A stretch of DNA of 64,000 nt, from positions 2,604,001-2,668,000 of the forward strand of contig NZ_CP197246.1 in the NCBI RefSeq assembly GCF_052076145.1. Reading direction: 5' to 3'. The notes under the pieces were generated by a model. It saw nothing but the letters and a program-made list of their open reading frames with translations, ran no database searches and had not been told where the DNA came from. Origin of the DNA: Kitasatospora sp052076145. Its GTDB lineage: Bacteria; Actinomycetota; Actinomycetes; Streptomycetales; Streptomycetaceae. The position numbers were made by a program, and so were the translations under genes. Positions 25,869 through 35,108 of this stretch are shown in pieces. Each line of letters begins with the position of its first letter. Position 1 is the stretch's first letter.

Positions 25869-27827
25869 TCCGGCAACCACCGGAGCCCGGTGCGAACGGA
25901 CCCCTCCTGCACCTGTCCGTTCCCGCTCCCCGGCTACCACGAGCCGTAGCCGGGCCAGGTCCAGCAACTCGGGTCTTTCCTCCGCCATCAGGCGCCCGAC
26001 CGCGTACTCACGCAGCAGGCTGTGCAGCTGGTACGACAGCGCCGCGGGGCTCTCCACCAGGTGTACGTCCACCAGGATTTCCAGGAGCTCCAGCGCACGG
26101 CCCGGCTGACAATCGAGAAGCGCGGCCACCTGCCCAACCCCGAAGCGCTCGTCCGGCAGCAGTGCAAGCAGCCGGAAGGCACGGGCGGCCCCCTGCTCCG
26201 TCTGCTGTTCGCTCTCACGCAGGACCTGGTAACTGGAGGAGAACGCAGTCTCAAGGTCGAGCCGTCCGGTGGCCAGCGCACGGAGTCGGCCGGAGCCGAC
26301 ACGGAACTGCCGCGCCATCGTAGTCAGCGTCCAGGTCGGGCGGGTCGCGAGCCTGACAGCAGCGATCCTCATGGCAAGCGGGAGGCCTCCGCAGGCGATC
26401 AGCAGTTCCCTGGCACCGTCCTGGTCCTGTTGGACCCGGTCCCGTCCGCAGAACACCTCGAGCAGGGCGTGCTGGTCGGTTCGGTCCAATGGCGCGAGTG
26501 GCATCTGCTCGCCGGCCGACAGATCGGTGAGTGTGCGACGGCTGGTCACGATCACTGCGCACCCACTCGTCCCCGGGAGCAGCGACAGGACCTGACGGGC
26601 ATCCCGGGCGTTGTCGAGCACCATCAGTACCCGGCGGCCGTCCAACGCACTCCGCAGCGAAGTCGCCCGATCATCCGGGTGTTCCGGGAGCGACCGGCCG
26701 GTCGCCGGGCCGGTCTCGCCACTCAGACTGGCGAGGAACACAGGGAGAAGGTCATGAGGATCACGCGGGCAGCTGTCGCTGTAGCCGTGCAGGTTCGCGA
26801 AGAGCTGGCCGTCGGGAAAGAGGTGACGTACTCGCTGTGCCACGTGGACGGCCAGGACGGTCTTGCCGACGCCGCCCATCCCCGTGATGACCACCACCTG
26901 CGGAGCACCTTCGACAGATGTGGCGAGCAGTTCGGCAAGCCTCCCGACCTCTCTCCGACGCCCGGTGAAATCCTGGATGTCATGGGGAAGCTGGGCAGGT
27001 CGGTGCTCGGCCACCGCGGCACTCCGTCCGCGCACCTCCGAGCTCGCCCTCCGGCGGGGAGGGCCCTCCTCCGCCTGCCAACGCAGCGCCGGGTCACCGG
27101 CCAGCACCCGCTGATGGAGTTCGCTCAGCAAGGCCCCTGGAGCTGCTCCCAGCTCCTCTCCCAGGCGGACCCTGACGTCCTCGCACGCACGGAGTGCCTC
27201 AGCCTCCCGCCCGCCGCGATAGAGGGCCGTGATCAGACAGGCGTGAAGACCCTCATGGAAAGGGTATCTGGCGATCCAACGGCTGAGGTCGGGCGCCAGC
27301 TCGCCGTGCCGCCCCTGATGCAGCTCGGCCTCGAAATGCCACTCCACCGCCTGAAGGCGCCCCTGGGACAGGTGCTCCACCTCTGCGCGCAGCGCGATGG
27401 CATCCGGTAGGTCCGCCAGCGGCTCGCCCCGCCACAACCGCAATGCCGATGCGGTACGAAGACTGACGTTCTGCCAATCCTCGGTAGCCCTGGCCGTTCG
27501 GGCTGCTTCCAGCAGCACTGCGAAGTTCTGGCTGTCCAACTCACCGTCATGGACCTTGAGCACGTACCCGCAGGCGGTGGCGCGGAGACGGTGCTCCCCT
27601 TCCTCGCCCAGAGCCCGCCGGAGCCGTCCTACATGGTTCTGCAGCGAAGCCGCTGCAGTCGGGGGTGGCGCGTGGCCCCACAAGGCCTGGTGCAGAAAGC
27701 CGAGCGAGATCGGCTGGTTCGGCCGGCACAGCAGGGCGGCCAGCAGCGCCCGGCCTTTCGCCCCCCGGACGGGCCGCTCGCCCTTGTCATCACGTATCTC
27801 CACAGGCCCGAGCACGCCGAAACGCAT
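25863..27827 (-). CDS. SARP-family regulator with BTAD and NB-ARC domains (AfsR-like)
   Basis: A protein of 654 residues, ATG 27827 with GGGGGGA about 6 nt upstream. It has an OmpR-type winged helix (about 1-95, ASLQNHVGRLRRALG as recognition region), a bacterial transcriptional activator domain (about 97-243), and an NB-ARC ATPase with Walker A GMGGVGKT at 316-323, Walker B RRVLMVLDNA, and CGGLPLAMRIA as the GLPL motif. The arrangement is that of AfsR and the large SARPs, which activate secondary-metabolite or developmental genes by recruiting sigma factor at direct repeats. It lacks the AfsR TPR tail, so it is shorter than AfsR (about 990 residues). Candidate targets are the lectin gene or the flanking importers; no binding repeats were identified. 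Confidence 0.88.
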   Translation of the reverse strand: MRFGVLGPVEIRDDKGERPVRGAKGRALLAALLCRPNQPISLGFLHQALWGHAPPPTAAASLQNHVGRLRRALGEEGEHRLRATACGYVLKVHDGELDSQNFAVLLEAARTARATEDWQNVSLRTASALRLWRGEPLADLPDAIALRAEVEHLSQGRLQAVEWHFEAELHQGRHGELAPDLSRWIARYPFHEGLHACLITALYRGGREAEALRACEDVRVRLGEELGAAPGALLSELHQRVLAGDPALRWQAEEGPPRRRASSEVRGRSAAVAEHRPAQLPHDIQDFTGRRREVGRLAELLATSVEGAPQVVVITGMGGVGKTVLAVHVAQRVRHLFPDGQLFANLHGYSDSCPRDPHDLLPVFLASLSGETGPATGRSLPEHPDDRATSLRSALDGRRVLMVLDNARDARQVLSLLPGTSGCAVIVTSRRTLTDLSAGEQMPLAPLDRTDQHALLEVFCGRDRVQQDQDGARELLIACGGLPLAMRIAAVRLATRPTWTLTTMARQFRVGSGRLRALATGRLDLETAFSSSYQVLRESEQQTEQGAARAFRLLALLPDERFGVGQVAALLDCQPGRALELLEILVDVHLVESPAALSYQLHSLLREYAVGRLMAEERPELLDLARLRLVVAGERERTGAGGVRSHRAPVVAGG

Positions 27828-27979
27828 CTGGATTCCCCCCAGCGAAACGCCCGCAACTAATAGTTTGTCGGCGATACGACTGGAGGATGGTACTCACATC
27901 GACCCTCGCCCCGTCAGTCGTTTCCAATATCCGCTTGGCCACGATCCATTGATACGACACATGGGATTTCGTCAGCCAA

Positions 27980-28018
27980 ATGGAGGGAGAGTCGGGCATT
28001 TCCCCACTCCCCCTCCAT
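27980..28018 (-). terminator. Terminator of the opp1 operon
   Basis: On the minus-strand transcript AUGGAGGGGGAGU and ACUCUCCCUCCAU pair over 13 bp including one G-U wobble, with a 13-nt loop, 31 nt after the opp1 DppF stop. On the plus strand the same position is an A-C mismatch, which supports a role for minus-strand transcripts. Confidence 0.65.
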
Positions 28019-28048
28019 GTACATGCTCGGCTTCCTACCGCCCTCGCT

Positions 28049-29182
28049 CTACTCCTTCTCGCGCTGGGCCTCGGCCTGGGCGGCGCGCTGCTCGGCGGTC
28101 AGCTCGATCTCGCGCTCCTCCGCGAAGTGGCACGCCGAGTCGTGCGCCGCCAGCCCCTGCACCCACGAACGGATGGTCAGCAAGGGCTCCTCCGCTGCGC
28201 ACTTCTCCTGGGCCTTCCAGCAGCGGGTGCGGAAGCGGCAGCCGGACGGCGGCTTGGCGGGCGAGGGTACGTCACCCTCCAGCACGATCCGGTCCCTGGC
28301 GTCGCGCGCCCTCGGGTCCGGGACGGGCACGGCGGAGAGCAGTGCCTGGGTGTACGGGTGGGTGGCGTGCTCGTAGATCTCCAGGTCGGTACCGATCTCG
28401 ACCATCTTGCCGAGGTACATCACGCCGACCCGGTCGGAGATGTGGCGGACGATGGAGAGGTCGTGCGCGATGAACATGTACGAGAGGTTGAACTCGTTCT
28501 GCAGCTGCTCCAGCAGGTTGATCACCTGGGCCTGCACCGAGACGTCCAGGGCCGAGACGGGCTCGTCGCAGATGATGATCTCCGGCTTGAGCGCCAGGCC
28601 GCGGGCGATGCCGATGCGCTGGCGCTGGCCGCCGGAGAACTGGTGCGGGTACCGGTTGATGTACTCCGGGTTCAGCCCGACCACATCGAGCAGGTCCTGC
28701 ACCGCCTTGCGGCGCTCGCCCTTCGGCGCGACCTCGGGGTGGATCTCGTACGGCTCGCCGATGATGTCGCCCACCGTCATGCGGGGGTTGAGCGAGGTGT
28801 ACGGGTCCTGGAAGACCATCTGGATGTTGCGGCGGACGGCCTTCAGCGCAGCACCCGACAGCTTCGAGATCTCCTCGCCCTTGTACCTCACCGAGCCGCT
28901 CGTCGCCGGCTCCAGGTTCATCAGCACCTTGGCGAGCGTCGACTTGCCGCAGCCGGACTCGCCGACGATGCCGAGCGTCTCCCCCTGGACGAGGTCGAAG
29001 GAGACACCGTCCACGGCCTTGACCGCACCGACCTGCTTCCTGAAGACGATCCCCTGCGTCAGCGGGAAGTGCTTGACCAGGTCGCGGACTTCGAGAATCG
29101 GCTCACCGCGCGCCACCTCCTTCGCGAACGCGGTCTCCTCCGGCACGGCGGCGCCCAGCGGGCTGGCTCCGTTACTCGCCAT
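28049..29182 (-). CDS. Opp1 DppF-type ABC ATPase
   Basis: A protein of 377 residues from ATG 29182, with AAGGAGA 6 nt upstream. The start overlaps the end of the DppD gene by 11 nt (ATGGCGAGTAA). It has Walker A GESGCGKST, signature FSGGQRQRIGIARGL, Walker B IIICDEPVSALD and the C-terminal SGCRFRTRCWKAQEKC cysteine motif. The C-terminus is extended and charged (AEQRAAQAEAQREKE). It is very similar to the opp2 counterpart at 34062. It is the last gene of opp1 and energises peptide uptake together with the DppD-type ATPase. Confidence 0.9.
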   Translation of the reverse strand: MASNGASPLGAAVPEETAFAKEVARGEPILEVRDLVKHFPLTQGIVFRKQVGAVKAVDGVSFDLVQGETLGIVGESGCGKSTLAKVLMNLEPATSGSVRYKGEEISKLSGAALKAVRRNIQMVFQDPYTSLNPRMTVGDIIGEPYEIHPEVAPKGERRKAVQDLLDVVGLNPEYINRYPHQFSGGQRQRIGIARGLALKPEIIICDEPVSALDVSVQAQVINLLEQLQNEFNLSYMFIAHDLSIVRHISDRVGVMYLGKMVEIGTDLEIYEHATHPYTQALLSAVPVPDPRARDARDRIVLEGDVPSPAKPPSGCRFRTRCWKAQEKCAAEEPLLTIRSWVQGLAAHDSACHFAEEREIELTAEQRAAQAEAQREKE

Positions 29183-30236
29183 GGAGGGTCTCCTTCCAGA
29201 AGAAGCAGGCGCTGCCCCGCCCAGGCAGCTCGGCCCCGTCGGCCTCGCTGACCTTGAAGAGCTGGGGGATCTCCTGCCGGCAGATGTCCTGGGCCCGCGG
29301 GCAGCGGGGGTTGAAGGCACAACCCGGCGGGATCCGCAGCAGGTTGGGCGGCAGGCCCTTGATCGCGTAGAGCTCCTCGCCCTTCTGGTCCAGGCGGGGG
29401 ATGGAGTCCAGCAGCCCTCGGGTGTACGGGTGCGCGGGGCGGGCGTAGAGCTCGTGCACGGGGGCGGTCTCGACGATTCGGCCGGCGTACATGACGGCGA
29501 TCTTGTCCGCGACGTCGGCGACCACGCCGAGGTCGTGGGTGATCAGGATCAGACCCATGTGGTACTCGGCCTGGAGCTCCGCCAGCAGATCCATCACCTG
29601 CGCCTGGACAGTGACGTCCAGAGCCGTGGTGGGCTCGTCCGCGATGATCAGATCCGGCTCCAGGGCCAGCGCCATCGCGATCATGATCCGCTGACGCATA
29701 CCGCCCGAGAACTGGTGCGGGTAGTCCCCCACCCGCTGCGCGGCCGCCGGGATGCGCACCCGGTCCATCAGCTCGATCGCCTTGGCCTTCGCCTCCTTGC
29801 GGGAGGCACCCTTGTGCACCCGGAACATCTCGCCGAGCTGCGTGCCGACGCTGTGCACGGGGTTGAGGGAGGAGAGCGCGTCCTGGAAGATCATCGCCAT
29901 CTGGGCGCCGCGGACCTTCCGCCGCTCCTCGGTGCCCAGCTTGAGCAGGTCGCGCCCCTTGAAGACGATCTCCCCCCCGGTGATGTGGCCGGGCGGGCTG
30001 TCCAGGATGCCCATGATCGCCTGCGCCGTGACGGACTTCCCCGAGCCGGACTCGCCGAGCACGGCGAGCGTCTCACCGGCCCGGACGGAGTAGTCGACCC
30101 CGTTGACAGCCTTGGCGATGCCGTCCCGGGTGCGGAACTCCACGTGCAGGTCACGGACTTCGAGCAGCGGCGCGTCCTGGGAGTCGGCGGTGGCCTCCCG
30201 ATGGCCGGCCGATGCGCTGCTCAGACTGGTACTCAT
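29172..30236 (-). CDS. Opp1 DppD-type ABC ATPase
   Basis: A protein of 354 residues, with GAGAGGG upstream of ATG 30236. Walker A GESGSGKS lies at about 61-68, signature FSGGMRQRIMIAMAL, Walker B LIIADEPTTALD and C-terminal GCAFNPRCPRAQDIC. A 399-bp internal tract (29442-29840) is about 98% identical to the opp2 copy, whereas the C-terminal 90 codons are clearly diverged. It lies 15 nt after the DppC gene. Confidence 0.9.
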   Translation of the reverse strand: MSTSLSSASAGHREATADSQDAPLLEVRDLHVEFRTRDGIAKAVNGVDYSVRAGETLAVLGESGSGKSVTAQAIMGILDSPPGHITGGEIVFKGRDLLKLGTEERRKVRGAQMAMIFQDALSSLNPVHSVGTQLGEMFRVHKGASRKEAKAKAIELMDRVRIPAAAQRVGDYPHQFSGGMRQRIMIAMALALEPDLIIADEPTTALDVTVQAQVMDLLAELQAEYHMGLILITHDLGVVADVADKIAVMYAGRIVETAPVHELYARPAHPYTRGLLDSIPRLDQKGEELYAIKGLPPNLLRIPPGCAFNPRCPRAQDICRQEIPQLFKVSEADGAELPGRGSACFFWKETLHGE

Positions 30237-30251
30237 GTCGTTGGCCCTCTC

Positions 30252-31280
30252 TCAGCGCAGCTTGGGGTCGAGGGCGTCGCGGACGGCGTCGCCGAGCATG
30301 ATGAACGCCAGCACGGTGATGCTGAGCGCCCCTGCCGGGTAGAGCAGCATGTGGGGCGCGTTGCGGAAGGTGCCGGCGGCCGAGGAGATGTCGATGCCCC
30401 AGGAGACCGTCGGCGGCTTGAGCCCCACCCCGAGGAAGCTCAGCGTGGCCTCCAGGGAGATGTACGTGCCGAGCGCGATGGTGGCGACGACGATGATCGG
30501 CGCGACCGCGTTGGGCAGGATGTGCCGCAGCATCAGCCTGGGGTTGCCGGCGCCGAGCGCCCGCGCCGCCGTGACGTAGTCCTGCTGTTTGGCCGTGATG
30601 ACGGCGCCTCTGCCGATACGGGCGAGCTGCGGCCAGCCGAGCACCACGATGAACGCCACCACGATCCAGATCGACCGGCTCGGGATCACCGAGAGGAAGA
30701 CCAGACCGCCCAGCAGGATCGGGATGCCGAAGAAGACATCCGCGACCCGCGAGATGACCGAGTCGGCCCAGCCGCCGAAGAACCCCGCCAGGCCGCCCAG
30801 CACGGTGCCGGTCAGGGCGGCGCCGGCCGTGGCACAGACGCCCACGGTGATGGAGGCACGCGCGCCGTGGACCGTACGGGAGTAGACGTCGCAGCCCTGG
30901 TTGTCGAAGCCGAACGGATGCCCCGACTCGGCGCCCTGCTGGGCCTTCGACAGATCGCACTTGAGCGGGTCCGTCGAGGTGAACAGGCCGGGCCAGATCG
31001 ACATGACGACCAGGAAGATGATCAGCAGCCCGGAGATGATGAAGATCGGGTTGCGGCGCAGGTCACGCCACGCGTCCTGCCAGAGGCTGCGCGCCTCGAC
31101 CCGCTCGTCCACGGCCGGGGTCTCCGGGTGGTCCTGCAACCGCTCCGACTTGATTAAAGTCTGGGCTTCCATGGTGCCGAGGTCCATGGTGCGGTTCTCG
31201 ACGGCACTCGGCATCTCCTCGTCACCGGTGCCGGCCTCCGCCAGTGGGTCCGACTCGTTGTATCTTTCCTGGTCAGGCAT
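30252..31280 (-). CDS. Opp1 DppC-type ABC permease
   Basis: A permease of 342 residues. ATG 31280 overlaps the stop of the DppB gene by 8 nt (ATGCCTGA). It has an unusually long charged N-terminal tail of about 68 residues before the first membrane helix (PIFIISGLLIIFLVVMSIW), then the DppC core GAGNPRLMLRHILPNAVAPI and a C-terminus DAVRDALDPKLR. It forms the channel with the DppB subunit. The tail is about 30 residues longer than in the opp2 homologue. Confidence 0.9.
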   Translation of the reverse strand: MPDQERYNESDPLAEAGTGDEEMPSAVENRTMDLGTMEAQTLIKSERLQDHPETPAVDERVEARSLWQDAWRDLRRNPIFIISGLLIIFLVVMSIWPGLFTSTDPLKCDLSKAQQGAESGHPFGFDNQGCDVYSRTVHGARASITVGVCATAGAALTGTVLGGLAGFFGGWADSVISRVADVFFGIPILLGGLVFLSVIPSRSIWIVVAFIVVLGWPQLARIGRGAVITAKQQDYVTAARALGAGNPRLMLRHILPNAVAPIIVVATIALGTYISLEATLSFLGVGLKPPTVSWGIDISSAAGTFRNAPHMLLYPAGALSITVLAFIMLGDAVRDALDPKLR

Positions 31281-32196
31281 ACCGGATCCTCGGGTCCAGG
31301 ACCGCGTAGAGCAGGTCGACGAGCAGGTTGGCCGCCAGGTAGACGATGACCAGGATGGTCACGAACCCGACCACGGTGTTGGTGTTCTGACGGACGATCC
31401 CCTGGTAGAGGTAGAACCCCACGCCGTGGATGTTGAAGATCCGCTCGGTGACCAGCGCACCGCCCATCAGGGCGCCCAGGTCGGTACCGAGGAAGGTGAC
31501 GACCGGGATCAGCGAGTTGCGCAGCAGGTGGTTGATCACGACCCGGCGGCGCGGCAGACCCTTGGCCGTGGCCGTGCGCACGTAGTCGGCCTTCGAGTTC
31601 TCAGCGACGGTCGTCCGGGTGAGCCGGGCGACGTACGCGAGCGAGACCGAGGCCAGCACCACGCCCGGCATGATCAGCGAGTCGATGGTCAGGTCCTCGC
31701 CGGCCGTCGCGGGGAACCAGCCCCACTTCACCCCCAGCAGGTACTGGAGGACGTAGCCGGTGACGAAGGTCGGGATGGAGATGACGATCAGGGTGAGGAT
31801 CAGCACGCTGTTGTCCGAGATCCCGCCGCGGCGAAGCCCGCTGATCAGGCCGAACCCGATGCCGAAGACCACCTCGATGGCGAAGGCGACCGCGGTGAGC
31901 TTGATCGTCGCCGGGTAGGCGATGGCCAGCAGCGAGGTGACCGACTGGCCGCTGAAGGTGTTTCCGAAGTCCCAGGTGAACAGCTTGCCCATGTACTTGA
32001 GGTACTGGAGCCAGAGCGGGTCGTTCAGGTTGTACTGTTCGCGGATCTGCGCCGCGATGACCGGGTCCGGGGCCTTGTCCCCGAAGAGCGCGTTCACCGG
32101 GTCACCGAGCGCGTGGACCATGACGAAGATGAGGAAGGTGCTCCCGATGAACACCGGGATCATCTGGAGCAGGCGTCTGATGACGTAGCGTCCCAT
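31273..32196 (-). CDS. Opp1 DppB-type ABC permease
   Basis: A permease of 307 residues, ATG 32196, with GGAGG 6 nt upstream. The N-terminus MGRYVIRRLLQMIPVF and the coupling loop AENSKADYVRTATAKGLPRR are typical of OppB/DppB. It ends PRIRYA with its stop inside the start of the DppC gene. It is 66 nt downstream of the opp1 binding-protein gene, a gap that holds only weak hairpins. Confidence 0.9.
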   Translation of the reverse strand: MGRYVIRRLLQMIPVFIGSTFLIFVMVHALGDPVNALFGDKAPDPVIAAQIREQYNLNDPLWLQYLKYMGKLFTWDFGNTFSGQSVTSLLAIAYPATIKLTAVAFAIEVVFGIGFGLISGLRRGGISDNSVLILTLIVISIPTFVTGYVLQYLLGVKWGWFPATAGEDLTIDSLIMPGVVLASVSLAYVARLTRTTVAENSKADYVRTATAKGLPRRRVVINHLLRNSLIPVVTFLGTDLGALMGGALVTERIFNIHGVGFYLYQGIVRQNTNTVVGFVTILVIVYLAANLLVDLLYAVLDPRIRYA

Positions 32197-32262
32197 GCGA
32201 ACCTCCAGGGGGCCGCCGGAAGGGCGGCGGCCGGACCCGCCGGGCCCAGCCGCCGCCGCCGA

Positions 32263-33900
32263 CTACTTGACGGTGATCTCGTTGTAGACCGGGACGCTGA
32301 ACGGGTTGAGCAGCACGTTCGAGACCTTCGAGGACCAGCCGACGGTGCCGTTCTGGTACCAGAGCGGGATCACCGGCATGTCGGTGACCAGCAGCTTCTC
32401 GGCGTCCTGGAACTGGCCGACGGCAGCCGCCTGGTCGGGGTTGGCGTTGGCCTTGCTCACCAGGTCGTCGAACTGCGGGTTGCTGTAGTGCGAGTCGTTC
32501 GACGAGGCGTTGGTGAAGTACAGCGGCTGCAGGAAGTCCTGGATCAGCGGGTAGTCCATCTGCCAGCCGGTACGGAAGGCGCCGGTCATCTGCTTGGAGG
32601 TGACCTGGTTGCGGAAGTCCGCGAAGGTGCCCACCGGGCGGCCGACGCACGCCTTGGTGTCACCCATGACGTTGTTGATGCTGTTGCAGGCCGCGTCGAC
32701 CCACTCCTTGTGCGGGCCGTCGGCGTTGTAGCTGATGGTCAGCTGCCCGCCGGGGATCCCGCCGCCCTGCTGGATCAGCTGCTTGGCCTTGTCCGCGTTG
32801 AAGGTGCACTCCGCACCGCAGAGGCCCTCCTTGTAACCGCCGGACGCGCCGAGCACCGGCGAGGTCCAGTCCGTGGCCGGGGTGCGGGTGTCGTTGAAGA
32901 CGACCTTGGTGATGGTGGGCCGGTCGATCGCCATCGAGAGCCCCTGGCGGACGAGCTTGGCGCCGTCGGTGCTCCACTGCGGCTGGTACAGCGGGAAGGA
33001 GATGGTCTGGATGATGCCGGCGGGGGTGTTCAGGTACCGGTTGTTGAGGTCGGTCTGGATGGTCTTCAGGGCGCTGTTCGGGATGCCGTTGTCGACGTCC
33101 AGGTTGCCCGCCTGGAGGTCGGCGTAGGCGGCGTTGGTGTCGGTGTAGACCTTGAGGTCGACGCCGCCGTTCTTGGCCTTCTGGTCGCCGCTGTAGTCCG
33201 CGAACGGCCGCAGCTGCATCTTCTGGCTGCGCGTCCAGGAGGTGATCTCGTACGGCCCGTTGCCGACCGGCTTGTTGAGGTAGGCCGCGTGGTCGGAGAA
33301 GAAGGACTTGGGCACCGGGTAGTACGACGAGTAGCCCAGCGTCGCCGGCCAGGTGGAGAACTTCTGGGTCAGCGCGACGGTGAAGGTGTTGTCGTCGACG
33401 ACCTTGAGGCCCGACATGGTCTGGGCCTTGGGGCTGCCCGAGGACGGCGCGACGTCGGTGTAGCCCTGGATGTACTGGAAGAAGCTGCTGTTGAGCTGCT
33501 TGTTGGTGGAGAGCGCGCCGTAGTTCCAGGCGTCCACGTAGGAGTTCGCGGTCACCACCGTGCCGTCGCTGAACTTCCAGCCCGGCTTCAGCTTGACCGT
33601 CCAGTTCTGCTGGTCGGCCGAGGTGATCGAGTCGGCGTTGGCGTTGCTGGGCTTGCTGGTCTTGGGGTCGTAGGCGACCAGGCCCGTGAAGATCATGTTG
33701 AGCACCGCCCCACCGTTCACCTCGTTGGTGTTCACGGGCTCGAGCGGGTTCTGCGGATCACCCCACCATGCCTGGACAATGCCGCCGGCATTCCCGCCGC
33801 CACCGCCGCTGCTGCTCTTACTACTGCTGCACCCGGTGGCCACCAGGGCCACGGATGTCGCCACGATCACGGCCCAGCGCACTCGGACGGCTGCAGGCAT
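32263..33900 (-). CDS. Opp1 peptide-binding lipoprotein
   Basis: A lipoprotein of 545 residues, ATG 33900 with GAGGAGG about 8 nt upstream. The signal SVALVATGC puts the lipidated cysteine at 24, followed by a Ser/Gly linker. The SBP_bac_5 domain shows PQNPLEPVNTNEVNGGAVLN, VKLKPGWKFSDGTVVTANSY, a substrate loop with VRQGLSMAIDRPTITKVVFN, and the terminal VSNVLLNPFSVPVYNEITVK. A cysteine pair (GLCGAECTF) and others suggest disulfides. It is first in opp1, so its promoter should lie in 33901-34003. Peptide specificity is unknown. Confidence 0.9.
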   Translation of the reverse strand: MPAAVRVRWAVIVATSVALVATGCSSSKSSSGGGGGNAGGIVQAWWGDPQNPLEPVNTNEVNGGAVLNMIFTGLVAYDPKTSKPSNANADSITSADQQNWTVKLKPGWKFSDGTVVTANSYVDAWNYGALSTNKQLNSSFFQYIQGYTDVAPSSGSPKAQTMSGLKVVDDNTFTVALTQKFSTWPATLGYSSYYPVPKSFFSDHAAYLNKPVGNGPYEITSWTRSQKMQLRPFADYSGDQKAKNGGVDLKVYTDTNAAYADLQAGNLDVDNGIPNSALKTIQTDLNNRYLNTPAGIIQTISFPLYQPQWSTDGAKLVRQGLSMAIDRPTITKVVFNDTRTPATDWTSPVLGASGGYKEGLCGAECTFNADKAKQLIQQGGGIPGGQLTISYNADGPHKEWVDAACNSINNVMGDTKACVGRPVGTFADFRNQVTSKQMTGAFRTGWQMDYPLIQDFLQPLYFTNASSNDSHYSNPQFDDLVSKANANPDQAAAVGQFQDAEKLLVTDMPVIPLWYQNGTVGWSSKVSNVLLNPFSVPVYNEITVK

Positions 33901-34003
33901 GGAACTCCTCCTCGGGATGTGTAACGCATCACACCCCATGAGAAGCGCCCCACCACGGCGGCGCGACCGCTGTACCGCCGGATGGGTGTCCGCTGAAACG
34001 CCA

Positions 34004-34035
34004 TCGGACCCACAGCTCGTCAGCTGTGGGTCCGA
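34004..34035 (-). terminator. Terminator of the opp2 operon
   Basis: A perfect 14-bp stem (TCGGACCCACAGCT / AGCTGTGGGTCCGA) with a 4-nt loop, 26 nt after the opp2 DppF stop. It separates opp2 from the opp1 promoter region. Confidence 0.85.
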
Positions 34036-34061
34036 CAGGTTTCCGACTGGTTGAGGGAGGG

Positions 34062-35108
34062 TCAGGCCGTGGCCGGAACCCGCACCTCGGCGCTCTGCCC
34101 GATCTCGCGCTCCGCCGCGAAATGACACGCCGACTCGTGCGCGGCCGGGCCACTCAGCAGCGAGGGCACCGCGAGCAGCGGCAGCTCCTCCGAGCAGCGC
34201 GCCTCGGCCTTCCAGCAGCGGGTGCGGAAGCGGCAGCCGGACGGCGGGTTGGCGGGCGAGGGGATGTCCCCGGAGAGGACGATCCGGTCGCGGGTCTCGC
34301 GCGCCGTCGGGTCCGGCACCGGCACGGCGGAGAGCAGTGCCTGGGTGTACGGGTGGGTGGCGTGCTCGTAGATCTGCTCGTCGGTGCCGATCTCGACCAT
34401 CTTGCCGAGGTACATCACGCCGACCCGGTCGGAGATGTGGCGGACGATGGAGAGGTCGTGCGCGATGAACATGTACGACAGCTCGAAGTCCGTCTGGAGC
34501 TGCTCCAGCAGGTTGATCACCTGCGCCTGGACGGAGACGTCCAGGGCCGAGACGGGCTCGTCGCAGATGATGACCTCGGGCTTGAGCGCCAGGCCCCGGG
34601 CGATGCCGATCCGCTGGCGCTGGCCGCCGGAGAACTGGTGCGGGTACCGGTTGATGTACTCCGGGTTGAGGCCCACGACGTCCAGCAGGTCCTGCACCGC
34701 CTTGCGGCGGTCGCCCTTCGGCGCGACCTCGGGGTGGATCTCGTACGGCTCGCCGATGATGTCACCCACCGTCATGCGGGGGTTGAGCGAGGTGTACGGG
34801 TCCTGGAAGACCATCTGGATGTTGCGGCGGACGGCCTTCAGCGCGGCGCCCGAGAGCTTGGAGATGTCCTCGCCCTTGTAGAGCACCTGGCCGGAGGTGG
34901 CGCGCTCCAGGTTCATCAGCACCTTGGCGAGCGTCGACTTGCCGCAGCCGGACTCGCCGACGATGCCGAGGGTCTCGCCCTTCATCAGCTCGAAGCTGAT
35001 GCCGTCGACGGCCTTGACGGCGCCGATCTGCTTCTTGAAGAGGACGCCCTGGCTCAGCGGGTAGTGCTTGACCAGGTCCTTGACCTCAAGGATGGGCTGC
35101 TCAGCCAT
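34062..35108 (-). CDS. Opp2 DppF-type ABC ATPase
   Basis: A protein of 348 residues from ATG 35108, overlapping the DppD stop by 8 nt (ATGGCTGA). Walker A is GESGCGKST, signature FSGGQRQRIGIARGL, Walker B VIICDEPVSALD, and the C-terminal cysteine motif SGCRFRTRCWKAEARC. It is nearly identical to the opp1 DppF over most of its length but 29 residues shorter, lacking that protein's longer N- and C-terminal tails. It is the last gene of opp2. Confidence 0.9.
   Translation of the reverse strand: MAEQPILEVKDLVKHYPLSQGVLFKKQIGAVKAVDGISFELMKGETLGIVGESGCGKSTLAKVLMNLERATSGQVLYKGEDISKLSGAALKAVRRNIQMVFQDPYTSLNPRMTVGDIIGEPYEIHPEVAPKGDRRKAVQDLLDVVGLNPEYINRYPHQFSGGQRQRIGIARGLALKPEVIICDEPVSALDVSVQAQVINLLEQLQTDFELSYMFIAHDLSIVRHISDRVGVMYLGKMVEIGTDEQIYEHATHPYTQALLSAVPVPDPTARETRDRIVLSGDIPSPANPPSGCRFRTRCWKAEARCSEELPLLAVPSLLSGPAAHESACHFAAEREIGQSAEVRVPATA

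Noticed and set aside
27790..27999. A 69-codon minus-strand frame upstream of the SARP gene with an apparently perfect GGAGGGGGAG ribosome-binding site
   Set aside because: The purine-rich stretch is one arm of the opp1 terminator stem (27980-28018), the frame overlaps the SARP start, and its codon use is not typical of the neighbours.
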